A stretch of 12,452 nt of DNA from an uncultured Lachnospiraceae bacterium (GTDB taxonomy: Bacteria; Bacillota; Clostridia; Lachnospirales; Lachnospiraceae), in assembly GCA_947631755.1 (NCBI GenBank), contig CANRMO010000059.1, positions 1 to 12,452 of the forward strand. Reading direction: 5' to 3'. The stretch's first letter is position 1, and every line of letters starts with the position of its first letter. Shown piece by piece: positions 1-6,949 of the stretch. The notes beneath the pieces are model-generated. The model made no database searches, was not told where the DNA came from, and saw only the letters and a program-made list of their open reading frames with translations. The position numbers were made by a program, and so were the translations under genes.

Positions 1-100
1 CAACAGCTGACGTTAGTCGAGTACTTTGGAATCGGGGCGTTCGGGTGATGGGTAATTAAAAAATGGGGAAACTCAATCTGGAAACTCTGTCACTCTGGAA

Positions 101-172
101 CTGGGCTAGCGGGATTCGAACCCACGAATGCAGGAGTCAAAGTCCTGTGCCTTACCGCTTGGCGATAGCCCA
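101..172 (-). tRNA. tRNA-Gln (anticodon TTG)
   Basis: On the minus strand this folds as a full cloverleaf. The acceptor stem TGGGCTA pairs with TAGCCCA, the T-loop reads GGTTCGAATCC, and the 5-bp anticodon stem CAGGA/TCCTG encloses loop CTTTGAC, giving anticodon TTG (reads CAA/CAG). The discriminator base is G. The next bases are TTCCA, so CCA is not encoded directly after the discriminator. It is the last tRNA of the cluster and lies beyond a terminator-like hairpin, so it may depend on read-through. Confidence 0.95.
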
Positions 173-194
173 AGATTAAAATATTTTTTTAAAG

Positions 195-228
195 GAGAAA
201 AGGGCGGTTAATAAGACGCCCTTTTCTC
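195..228 (-). terminator. Terminator-like hairpin between tRNA-His and tRNA-Gln
   Basis: A perfect 12-bp inverted repeat (195-206 with 217-228) flanks a 10-base loop. Read on the minus strand, the arm begins GAGAAAAGGGCG and its partner ends CGCCCTTTTCTC, followed by CTTT. The A-run/GC-core/T-run layout is that of an intrinsic, possibly bidirectional, terminator. The T-run is part of the stem rather than a clean tail, so efficiency is uncertain. Confidence 0.65.
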
Positions 229-238
229 TATAAATAAA

Positions 239-313
239 GGTGGGTAATGGGATTCGAACCCACGGCCTTCAGAGCCACAATCTGACGCGCTAACCAACTG
301 CGCTATACCCACC
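239..313 (-). tRNA. tRNA-His (anticodon GTG)
   Basis: The minus-strand cloverleaf starts GGTGGGTATAGC, carrying the extra G at position -1 typical of tRNA-His. The anticodon stem CAGA/TCTG surrounds loop TTGTGGC, so the anticodon is GTG. The T-loop is GGTTCGAATCC. The 3' side TACCCAC pairs with GTGGGTA, and the discriminator is C. No CCA is encoded; TTTATT follows. Confidence 0.95.
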
Positions 314-350
314 ATAATGGTGTCTGCCCGGAAACCGGACATCCACAAAA

Positions 351-424
<74 letters not shown>

Positions 425-465
425 AGAATTGTATACGGATAAACAGCTGCGAAAAAGTGGACAAG

Positions 466-536
466 AGCGGGTGATGGGAATCGAACCCACGTATCTAGCT
501 TGGAAGGCTAGTGTTCTACCATTGAACTACACCCGC
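466..536 (-). tRNA. tRNA-Gly (anticodon TCC)
   Basis: On the minus strand the acceptor GCGGGTG pairs with CACCCGC. The D-loop is short, as usual for tRNA-Gly. The anticodon stem CTAGC/GCTAG encloses CTTCCAA, giving TCC (reads GGA/GGG). The T-loop is GGTTCGATTCC and the discriminator is T. CCA is not encoded. Confidence 0.95.
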
Positions 537-598
537 GTGGTCAATTTTTATGCCCTTCCAGGACGCTTGGCAGCTGTCTGCGCGACAGTTTGTCAAAA

Positions 599-673
<75 letters not shown>

Positions 674-723
674 CCCTGGCAGTATTCCGCATAAATGCGC
701 CACAAATTCATGACGCAACACTT

Positions 724-752
724 ATTATATTATAGAATCTGTGCCTTGTCAA
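724..752 (-). promoter_or_regulatory. Promoter of the tRNA cluster
   Basis: On the minus strand a perfect -35 TTGACA (747-752) and a perfect -10 TATAAT (724-729) are separated by 17 bases. This is a full housekeeping sigma consensus. A second TATAAT at 729-734 overlaps it but is spaced only 12 bases from the -35. Transcription should start near 717 and read tRNA-Pro first. The strength fits a stable-RNA operon. Confidence 0.85.
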
Positions 753-793
753 CAAATTTTTCCGACACATAAAAATGAACCATAACCCCGCCA

Positions 794-1858
794 TCAAAAC
801 AAATCAGGAATGATCTCATCCAGCGCCGCCATCAGCCGCTCCATCTGGGCGTCTGTTCCAATCGTTATGCGGAGATATTCCTTAATCCTCTCCCCGCTAA
901 AATGCCGCACAAATATTTTTCTCTCCCGAAGCTGCTCAAAGAGATACTCGCCAGACATTTCCGGATGGCGCGCAAAGAGAAAGTTCGCCTGGGACTCCAT
1001 AACCTGAAATCCCCGCTTCTCCAGCTGGCCTTTTGACCACGCCCTCGTATCCATCACCATGCGCAGATGTTCCCGGAAATACTCCTCATCTTCCAGAGAG
1101 GCAACGCCGACAGGTACGGACGCCCGCGTCATCGGGTAGGAATTGATAGACTCCTTCACATCCCCCAGCGCCTGGATAAGACGCTCATTTCCCATGGCAA
1201 AACCAATCCTCATTCCCGCCAGCGCGCGTGACTTTGAATACGTGCGCACAACGAGCAGATTCTCATAGCGGTCAAGAAGCGGCAGAACCGTCTCCCCGCC
1301 AAAATCCACATAAGCCTCATCTGCGATAACGATCACATCCTGGTTCGCGCGCAGGATCTCCTCCATCTGCCCCCGCGCGAGGCCGATGGATGTAGGTGCA
1401 TTCGGGTTGGCGATGACAACGCCGCCATTTTCCCTCCTGTAATCCTTCGGCCGGATGCGGAAATTTTCATCTAACGGCGGACACTCGTAAGGAATCCGGT
1501 ACATGGCCGCCCAAACCGGATAAAAGGAGTACGTCACATCCGGGAACAGGATTGGCCTGTCCGAATTAAAAAAGGTCTGGAACGCGATTGAGAGCACATC
1601 ATCCGAACCGACCCCCACAAAAACCTGCCCCTCCCGGAGACCGTAATATTTCTCAAGGGCACGCACGAGATCGCCGGACACCGGGTCCGGGTACAGCCCG
1701 AACCGCCCGAAGTCCACGGCGCAGTACGCCTCATAGACTCCCGGCGACGGCGGATACGGATTCTCGTTCGTATTCAGCTTGATCACATCTCCTGTCTGCG
1801 GCTGCTCCCCCGGCACATAGGGGGACACTTTTCGTATATTTTCTTCCCATTTTTTCAT
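794..1858 (-). CDS. hisC: Histidinol-phosphate aminotransferase (HisC)
   Basis: A 354-residue cytoplasmic PLP enzyme of fold type I (aminotransferase class I/II). HisC converts imidazole-acetol phosphate plus glutamate to histidinol phosphate in histidine synthesis. Visible motifs are the N-terminal KLNTNENP (28-35), NPNAPT (151-156), DEAYVDF (180-186) with the cofactor-contacting Asp180 and Tyr183, YSKSRALAG with the Schiff-base Lys209, and YLRITIG (328-334) with the carboxylate-binding Arg330. Length is normal for the family. The ATG at 1858 is chosen because GGAG lies 8 bases upstream; the in-frame extension to 1894 has no good ribosome site. The gene has its own promoter and no his neighbours here. 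Aromatic aminotransferases of the same subfamily can look alike, so substrate is inferred. Confidence 0.9.
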   Translation of the reverse strand: MKKWEENIRKVSPYVPGEQPQTGDVIKLNTNENPYPPSPGVYEAYCAVDFGRFGLYPDPVSGDLVRALEKYYGLREGQVFVGVGSDDVLSIAFQTFFNSDRPILFPDVTYSFYPVWAAMYRIPYECPPLDENFRIRPKDYRRENGGVVIANPNAPTSIGLARGQMEEILRANQDVIVIADEAYVDFGGETVLPLLDRYENLLVVRTYSKSRALAGMRIGFAMGNERLIQALGDVKESINSYPMTRASVPVGVASLEDEEYFREHLRMVMDTRAWSKGQLEKRGFQVMESQANFLFARHPEMSGEYLFEQLRERKIFVRHFSGERIKEYLRITIGTDAQMERLMAALDEIIPDLF

Positions 1859-1915
1859 GCTGATCTCCGTCTCATTCTGTTTTCCATTTCGCAAAAGTGA
1901 ATTTTTTCCATGTAT

Positions 1916-1944
1916 ATTATATATGGCGGGCTGCCATAAGTCAA
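1916..1944 (-). promoter_or_regulatory. hisC promoter with inverted repeat in the spacer
   Basis: On the minus strand -35 TTGACT (1939-1944) and -10 TATAAT (1916-1921) are spaced by 17 bases. The spacer is the inverted repeat TATGGC-AGCCC-GCCATA (1922-1938), which is well placed to be a repressor operator. The expected 5' leader is only about 50 bases, too short for a T-box. Confidence 0.75.
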
Positions 1945-1986
1945 TTTCGTGTTATCTGGCCCCGGTTTTGAACGAATCCGGCGGAC

Positions 1987-3642
1987 CTACTGCTCTGTCA
2001 GGCTGGCATAGGCGTCCACTGTCCCAAACCCCCACTCAATATTGGGCGAGGGCACTCCTCTCGGCCTTGCCCCCCGGATAAAAATCTCCCGGAGCGTGAT
2101 ACCAGTTACTCCTGTCTCCCGATACCGCTCCATAAACAGCGCCCCAATCCCGGCGGCCAGTGCTGTAGCCACACTGGTACCGGTCATAGTCCCGTACCGC
2201 CCCCGCGGATACGGCCCGATCAGCTCCACCCCCGGCGCCATCACTTCCGGTTTCACGTCGCCCTGGGTGGTAAAGCCTCTTCCCGCCTGGATATAGAGGG
2301 AGTTTGTAGAGGCGCTGTAGGCAGAAATCGTGATCAGATCGGCCCCCGTACCCGGATTACAGATTGTAATATCCGGGGAGGGGTCAAGAAATACCACTTC
2401 CTGTTCGAGAAACTGGCTGATTGGCAGCCAGATATGGAAATTGGGATTTTCACTTCCAAAATGTGTGCGGATCTTCCAGATACCGGTCTTGGGAGAGAGA
2501 AACCGGAACACGACCACCTGTTCTCTGGTACGCTCCTGAGAGATGCCAAAGACAATTTCCACCTCTGTATCTTCCTGGATAAAGCGGTGGGTCTGCCGGA
2601 CACCAGACACCGCTCTGATTCCATTGACCTCCTGTCCGCTGGGTGAAACAAGATCCAAAAGGAGCGTCCCCGGCGTCCTCCACCAAAGCTGGGCCATAAA
2701 TCCTATCATGCTGCGCCCTACATTGATATTGATTACGTCATCTTTCTGCTGGATCCAGTGATGGTGCCTGGCATTCCCCTCATTGCCGACACAGGCAAAC
2801 ATTCCAATCCCCTTATAAGCCGTATAGCGGTCCATATAGGCCGTTAGATTGGAGGCGCCGCTGTGATTGCCCATATTGCTCCCCATGCCGATACAGATAA
2901 CGATTGATCTGCGCACAGAAGAAGCTACATCCAGCAGATAGGCGATACCCGCCATGATATCGTCTTCCTGGTAGGCCGGCTCCCCCTCTGCGATCCGGTA
3001 ATAATCGCGGTAACTCTGCTTTGCCTGCTTACACTTTACCATCACAATGTCGGCCAGGGGCGCGGCGCCGGAAAATCCCTGTTCCCGGTTCTCATTTCCC
3101 GCAGCCACCCCCGCCAGAAATGTCCCGTGCCCCACCTCGTCTAGCTCCGGCACTATCTCTAAGGGATTATCACTGGCAAGAGCCTCATTTAAAGTTTCGC
3201 GGTCATAGACCTGGCCATAGGGAAAGTGCCCGGTTCCCGGCCCGTCCTGCCTCGTCTGGTCCCAGATCGCCAGAATGCGGCTCGTGTTATCCGCATTGCG
3301 GAACGCCTCATGTGTGTAATCAATTCCCGTATCCACAAATCCAATCAGTATCCCCTGGCCATAGAGGTCAAGATAGGGCTGTCTGCGGATGCGGAGCACC
3401 CCGCTGGCCTCCAGCGCCTCCTCATTCATCAGCCCGTATACATTCGGGATAGCCGAAAAACCATATTTCCCTATCGTCTCACTCCCAACCGACTGAACCT
3501 GCTGGTAGATCACTGCCTGCTCAGCATCAAAGGCAACATAACAGTCCGGATTATAGTACCCCCTTATAAATTCTTCACCCTGGTAATTTCCGATCATAAA
3601 ACTAAGCGCATCTTCGGAATAAACAGCCTCTCTGCAATCCAT
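1987..3642 (-). CDS. S8 family subtilisin-like peptidase (Csp-like)
   Basis: A 551-residue subtilase counted from the ATG at 3642, with AAAGAGAG 7 bases upstream. An in-frame GTG at 3648 sits almost on that site and is less likely. All catalytic residues are present: Asp104 in FVDTGID, His172 in GHGTFLAG, Ser490 in GTSVATALAAG, and oxyanion Asn287 in VGNEG. About 90 residues precede the Asp block and may be a prodomain. Some 120 residues rich in beta-like sequence (about 308-430) sit between the Asn and Ser blocks, where clostridial Csp proteases carry a jelly-roll domain. There is no signal peptide, so cytosolic or spore location is possible. It is last in the probable htrA-clpX-S8 operon, 68 bases after clpX. 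Substrate unknown; a role like CspB in germination is only a possibility. Confidence 0.85.
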   Translation of the reverse strand: MDCREAVYSEDALSFMIGNYQGEEFIRGYYNPDCYVAFDAEQAVIYQQVQSVGSETIGKYGFSAIPNVYGLMNEEALEASGVLRIRRQPYLDLYGQGILIGFVDTGIDYTHEAFRNADNTSRILAIWDQTRQDGPGTGHFPYGQVYDRETLNEALASDNPLEIVPELDEVGHGTFLAGVAAGNENREQGFSGAAPLADIVMVKCKQAKQSYRDYYRIAEGEPAYQEDDIMAGIAYLLDVASSVRRSIVICIGMGSNMGNHSGASNLTAYMDRYTAYKGIGMFACVGNEGNARHHHWIQQKDDVININVGRSMIGFMAQLWWRTPGTLLLDLVSPSGQEVNGIRAVSGVRQTHRFIQEDTEVEIVFGISQERTREQVVVFRFLSPKTGIWKIRTHFGSENPNFHIWLPISQFLEQEVVFLDPSPDITICNPGTGADLITISAYSASTNSLYIQAGRGFTTQGDVKPEVMAPGVELIGPYPRGRYGTMTGTSVATALAAGIGALFMERYRETGVTGITLREIFIRGARPRGVPSPNIEWGFGTVDAYASLTEQ

Positions 3643-3710
3643 ACTCACACTCTCTTTACACCGTTTATTATCCAGTGTATGCAGTGCCAGACCAGGCTTA
3701 TGACGCGAGG

Positions 3711-5141
3711 TCAGAAATTTCCCTGTCCACTCCGGTAACCAGGATTGCTGCCGCGCATGACGATCACCGGCGCGCCTTTCCCGTCAATATATGATTTTGT
3801 TATGATCACCCGGCCAATCATATCATCTTTCGGGATCTCGTACATGATATCCAGCATAAATTCCTCAATAATAGAGCGCAGGGCTCTCGCGCCGGTTTTC
3901 TTTTCGTGGGCTCTGGCCGCAATGGCGCGCAGGGCGTCCTCCTCAAATTCCAGGTCCACCTCATCCAGCTGCAGTAACTTCTGATACTGCTTCGTGATGG
4001 CATTTTTCGGTCTGGTGAGAACCTGTACCAACAGCTCTTCGTCCATCTCCTGTAGAGAAAACACAATGGGCAGACGGCCGATAAACTCCGGGATCAGCCC
4101 GTATTCCCGTATATCTTCTGTCTCAACTCTCGAAAAAATGTCCCGGTCATTATCGTACTTATCTTTTAGTTCGGAGCCGAATCCCATCGTTCCCTGTTTC
4201 GTGAGCCGCCTTTTAATGATGTCCTCCAAACCGGGAAACGCGCCGCCGCAGATAAACAGAATATGACTTGTATTCACGGTAGTCATGGGCACCATCGCGT
4301 TTTTATTAGACGCGCCCACCGGCACTTCAACATCAGCGCCCTCCAACAATTTCAGAAGAGCCTGCTGGACCGATTCGCCGCTCACATCGCGGGTGTTCGC
4401 GTTCTGCTTTTTCGCAATCTTATCAATTTCATCAATGTAGACAATGCCCCTCTCCGCGAGCTCTACATCATTGTCCGCATTGGATAAAAGTTTAGAGATC
4501 ACGCTCTCCACATCATCGCCGATATACCCGGCTTCTGTCAGCGCCGTCGCATCGGTGATCGCCAGCGGCACCTGCAAAAGCCTCGCCATCGTCTTTACCA
4601 TAAATGTTTTTCCGCTGCCCGTGGGCCCCAGCATGAGCATATTGGATTTCTCGATCTCTATGCTGTCGCTGTCTGCCCTCTCCTCAGAGAGCACGCGCTT
4701 ATAGTGATTGTAGACGCCAACAGCCAGAACTTTTTTCGCCTGCTCCTGGCCGACTACATACTCATCCAGGTTTCCCTTTATAACATGAGGCGCGGGAAGC
4801 CGGGCGATATCCAGTACCGCTTTCTCTTTCTTTTCCTTTTTCTTTGCTTTTACCCCATGGCGTTCCTGGAACTCCCTGGGCGGTTCCATGCTCATGGAAC
4901 CCAGATTGATAAACTCCAGTCCCGGAAATTTCGTGACCCCGCTGGCCTCAATCTGATCGAATGTCTTTTGCATGCAATCCGAACAGATCGTAATATTATT
5001 GGGGATCGTAATCATTTTGGGGACGCGGCTCTCCGGCCGGTGGCACAGATAACACACCTTTTCATAGTTATCGCTGTCACCGTTTACACCGGTATCGCCA
5101 CCCTGGCTCTCTACAGGGTTGTTCTTATTTTCCTCACTCAT
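3711..5141 (-). CDS. clpX: ClpX-like AAA+ unfoldase with zinc-binding N-domain (divergent)
   Basis: A 476-residue AAA+ protein, longer than typical ClpX (about 420-430). Domains: an acidic N-terminus, a Cys4 zinc module (C30-x2-C33, C53-x2-C56), a lysine-rich linker (about 98-107), Walker A GPTGSGKT (172-179), pore loop GYIGDD (205-210), Walker B YIDEID (235-240), arginine-finger region GLIPEFIGR (348-356) and sensor 2 GARALRS (417-423). MGF (319-321) stands where the ClpP-docking IGF tripeptide should be, so partnering with ClpP is plausible. The RKH loop that helps recognise ssrA tags is missing: the stretch reads GASNKNAMVP (276-285). The gene is not beside tig, clpP or lon, the usual neighbours of clpX. 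The start has AAGGAA 6 bases upstream. It may be a second, specialised ClpX; the genome must be searched for a canonical copy. Confidence 0.85.
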   Translation of the reverse strand: MSEENKNNPVESQGGDTGVNGDSDNYEKVCYLCHRPESRVPKMITIPNNITICSDCMQKTFDQIEASGVTKFPGLEFINLGSMSMEPPREFQERHGVKAKKKEKKEKAVLDIARLPAPHVIKGNLDEYVVGQEQAKKVLAVGVYNHYKRVLSEERADSDSIEIEKSNMLMLGPTGSGKTFMVKTMARLLQVPLAITDATALTEAGYIGDDVESVISKLLSNADNDVELAERGIVYIDEIDKIAKKQNANTRDVSGESVQQALLKLLEGADVEVPVGASNKNAMVPMTTVNTSHILFICGGAFPGLEDIIKRRLTKQGTMGFGSELKDKYDNDRDIFSRVETEDIREYGLIPEFIGRLPIVFSLQEMDEELLVQVLTRPKNAITKQYQKLLQLDEVDLEFEEDALRAIAARAHEKKTGARALRSIIEEFMLDIMYEIPKDDMIGRVIITKSYIDGKGAPVIVMRGSNPGYRSGQGNF

Positions 5142-5185
5142 TTCCTCTTCCTTCCACTACACCGCTATACAGATAAACAACGCGG

Positions 5186-6775
5186 TCAATAAGTCCCTCT
5201 CCACGGATACACCTGGGAGTCATCCTGGCTTTCAAATCCATTCTCGTTGTCAAAATCATAGCCGTTTCCCTGTTCCCTGGAATCATCGCTGTCTGAATCA
5301 TCTTCCAGGCTGTCCAGCGTATCTTTGCTCTTGAGGGTAACTTCCACTTTTTTGTCCTCATACTCACCGTCATTGCTCCGCTTGACGGTGACAGTGATCT
5401 TTGTCCCCACTTTCGTATTATTCACGATCTCCTGGACCTCACTGATCGTCTTTACTTTGCGGTTATCAATGGCTGTAATCACATCCCCCTGCTTGATACC
5501 TGCCTTATAGGCGGCTCCTGTGTCTGACACAGCGGCCACATAAACTCCTACCGGAATACCGTACGTTTCGCTCACGGTCTCGTCAATGGTCCTGCCCGTA
5601 ATGCCCAGATAGCCTTTTTCCTCATCTTTCAGCACAGTGCGGTCCATCAGGTCATTGATGACAGAAACGGCATCACTCATAGGGATAGCATAACCCATGC
5701 CCTCCACGGTAGTCTCGCCAAAAGAAAAATACTTCGATGAATTTATGCCAATCACATTTCCATTTGTATCAATGAGAGCGCCACCGCTGTTCCCCGGATT
5801 GATGGCGGCGTCAGTCTGGAGCAGGATCTGGGTTGTCCCCGGCCCTGAGGATGTGTCGGAGGAAGTAACCTCACGGTCTTTCGCACTGAGGTAGCCCACA
5901 GTCACAGACTGGCCGTATCCCAGTGCATTTCCGATCGCAATTACCATCTGGCCGACCCTGGCGTCATCCGAACTTCCGAGAGAGGCTACTTTTATACTCT
6001 TTTTCGTACTCTCTTTGAGATCGCTGAGTTTGACGATCAAAACCGCCAGATCGTTGGACTCGCTTGTTCCTTTCACCTCTGCAACCACGGATTCCCCGTC
6101 ATTAAACTGGACAGAGATTTTGTCTGCCCCGGCCACAACGTGGTTATTTGTCACGATCAGCAGCTGGTCATTATCCTGTTTCACGATAAAACCTGAACCA
6201 GCTCCCTCTGAAGAGTAAGTCTGTCCGAAATAAGATTTCTGGGTTTTCTCCGTGATCGCCACAATCGACGGCATAACCTGCTCAACGATCCCGGACACAT
6301 CAGAAACGCCAACTGCTCCGCCGGACACCACCGATATCGGGGCACTGATCCCGGAAGTATCCACCTGGCCGATTGACCCGGAATCTTTTTTGCCCACGCC
6401 AAACAGCTTTGTCACGCCAAAGAAGCAGACAGCCGCAACCGCACCGAATACAACAGCACTGAGGATAATCCTGGGAAATCCCATCCCCCCTCTGTGCTCC
6501 TTTTTCGGTTTCGGCGCTTTTTCTCTCCTCAGCGCATCTGTATTCTGAAAACGATAAGTATTGTCACCGGAGGGCATTGGCTGCGGATCCGGCTGGCTGT
6601 ATGCCGTTTCCTGATACTGCTGGCTCTGCTCCTGCTCAGAAGAACCCTGCTGATACTGCTGGCTCTGCTCTGCGGCAAAACTTCCGGCACTCCCCATCTC
6701 CGGCTCTCCGCTTCCCGCTTTTGTCACATCCTGCATCACAAATCCCGTACCCTGCGTCATATTATTTTCGTCCAT
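5186..6775 (-). CDS. htrA: HtrA/DegP-type membrane-anchored serine protease with PDZ domain
   Basis: A 529-residue protease counted from the ATG at 6775 (AAGGA 8 bases upstream); an extension to 6820 lacks this support. Residues 1-95 are a cytoplasmic, Gln/Glu/Ser-rich tail. A hydrophobic segment (about 101-124) should anchor it with the catalytic domain outside. The trypsin-like domain has His212 in TNNHVVAG, Asp242 in SNDLAVL and Ser330 in NPGNSGGAL. One PDZ domain follows (about 388-484), with YLGITG at its start and AGIKQGDVI (425-433). The C-terminus (485-529) is acidic and low-complexity. HtrA proteins degrade misfolded exported proteins. It is first in a three-gene unit, 44 bases before the ClpX-like gene, with a promoter at 6810-6838. 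Function as a class is secure; exact substrates are unknown. Confidence 0.93.
   Translation of the reverse strand: MDENNMTQGTGFVMQDVTKAGSGEPEMGSAGSFAAEQSQQYQQGSSEQEQSQQYQETAYSQPDPQPMPSGDNTYRFQNTDALRREKAPKPKKEHRGGMGFPRIILSAVVFGAVAAVCFFGVTKLFGVGKKDSGSIGQVDTSGISAPISVVSGGAVGVSDVSGIVEQVMPSIVAITEKTQKSYFGQTYSSEGAGSGFIVKQDNDQLLIVTNNHVVAGADKISVQFNDGESVVAEVKGTSESNDLAVLIVKLSDLKESTKKSIKVASLGSSDDARVGQMVIAIGNALGYGQSVTVGYLSAKDREVTSSDTSSGPGTTQILLQTDAAINPGNSGGALIDTNGNVIGINSSKYFSFGETTVEGMGYAIPMSDAVSVINDLMDRTVLKDEEKGYLGITGRTIDETVSETYGIPVGVYVAAVSDTGAAYKAGIKQGDVITAIDNRKVKTISEVQEIVNNTKVGTKITVTVKRSNDGEYEDKKVEVTLKSKDTLDSLEDDSDSDDSREQGNGYDFDNENGFESQDDSQVYPWRGTY
6610..6671. repeat. Two copies of a 21-bp direct repeat inside htrA
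   Basis: The same 21 bases occur at 6611-6631 and 6650-6670, a period of 39 bp (13 codons). They encode EQSQQYQ twice in the cytoplasmic tail of HtrA (residues 36-42 and 49-55). This suggests local duplication in a low-complexity region. Confidence 0.85.
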
Positions 6776-6809
6776 GAGATACATCCTTTCTTCATAAGTT
6801 GATATTATT

Positions 6810-6838
6810 ATAATAACCAAATGTGTTTAGTTTGTGAA
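6810..6838 (-). promoter_or_regulatory. Probable promoter of htrA-clpX-S8
   Basis: On the minus strand -35 TTCACA (6833-6838, 5 of 6 consensus) and -10 TATTAT (6810-6815, 5 of 6) are spaced by 17 bases. An overlapping perfect TATAAT (6807-6812) would need a 20-base spacer. The -10 region lies in the perfect 12-bp palindrome TTATTATAATAA (6805-6816). The start would be near 6803, leaving a leader of about 28 bases. Confidence 0.6.
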
Positions 6839-6866
6839 GAACAATTTCTGTCATTTTAAAATTTTA

Positions 6867-6895
6867 TTGTGATTTGTCATAAAATGGTATATACT
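6867..6895 (+). promoter_or_regulatory. Promoter of the sugar-phosphate transferase gene
   Basis: On the plus strand -35 TTGTGA (6867-6872) and -10 TATACT (6890-6895) are spaced by 17 bases, each close to consensus. The start near 6902 lies upstream of the TTG start at 6950 and excludes the apparent upstream GTG at 6869. The -35 boxes of this promoter and of the divergent htrA promoter are 28 bases apart. Confidence 0.65.
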
Positions 6896-6949
6896 ATCAA
6901 GGAAACGGGAATAAGCACAAATGTGAGAAACAGAAAGGAAGGTATCATT

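Noticed and set aside
1..48. Open plus-strand frame from the left edge ending in TGA (QQLTLVEYFGIGAFG)
   Set aside because: It could be the end of a gene, but 15 residues with no recognisable motif are not enough to support a call.
1859..1894. N-terminal extension of HisC by 12 residues
   Set aside because: No ribosome site precedes it, whereas the ATG at 1858 has one; HisC alignments start near KKWEENIRKVSPY.
1945..1986. Terminator after the S8 peptidase
   Set aside because: CCGG repeats can form a weak imperfect hairpin, but no T-run follows and the hisC promoter begins at once, so no terminator is called.
3021..3738. Plus-strand ORFs of 143 and 170 residues opposite the S8 peptidase
   Set aside because: They are antisense to a well-supported subtilase with catalytic motifs; the composition is rich in Pro, Arg and His as expected of a shadow frame.
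4704..5192. 162-residue plus-strand ORF opposite the ClpX-like gene
   Set aside because: It is antisense to the zinc module and linker of a clear AAA+ gene and has no ribosome site or family resemblance.
6805..6816. Fur or PerR operator at the htrA promoter
   Set aside because: The palindrome TTATTATAATAA is AT-rich but does not match the spaced 7-1-7 pattern of Fur or PerR boxes; it may simply arise from overlapping -10 sequences.
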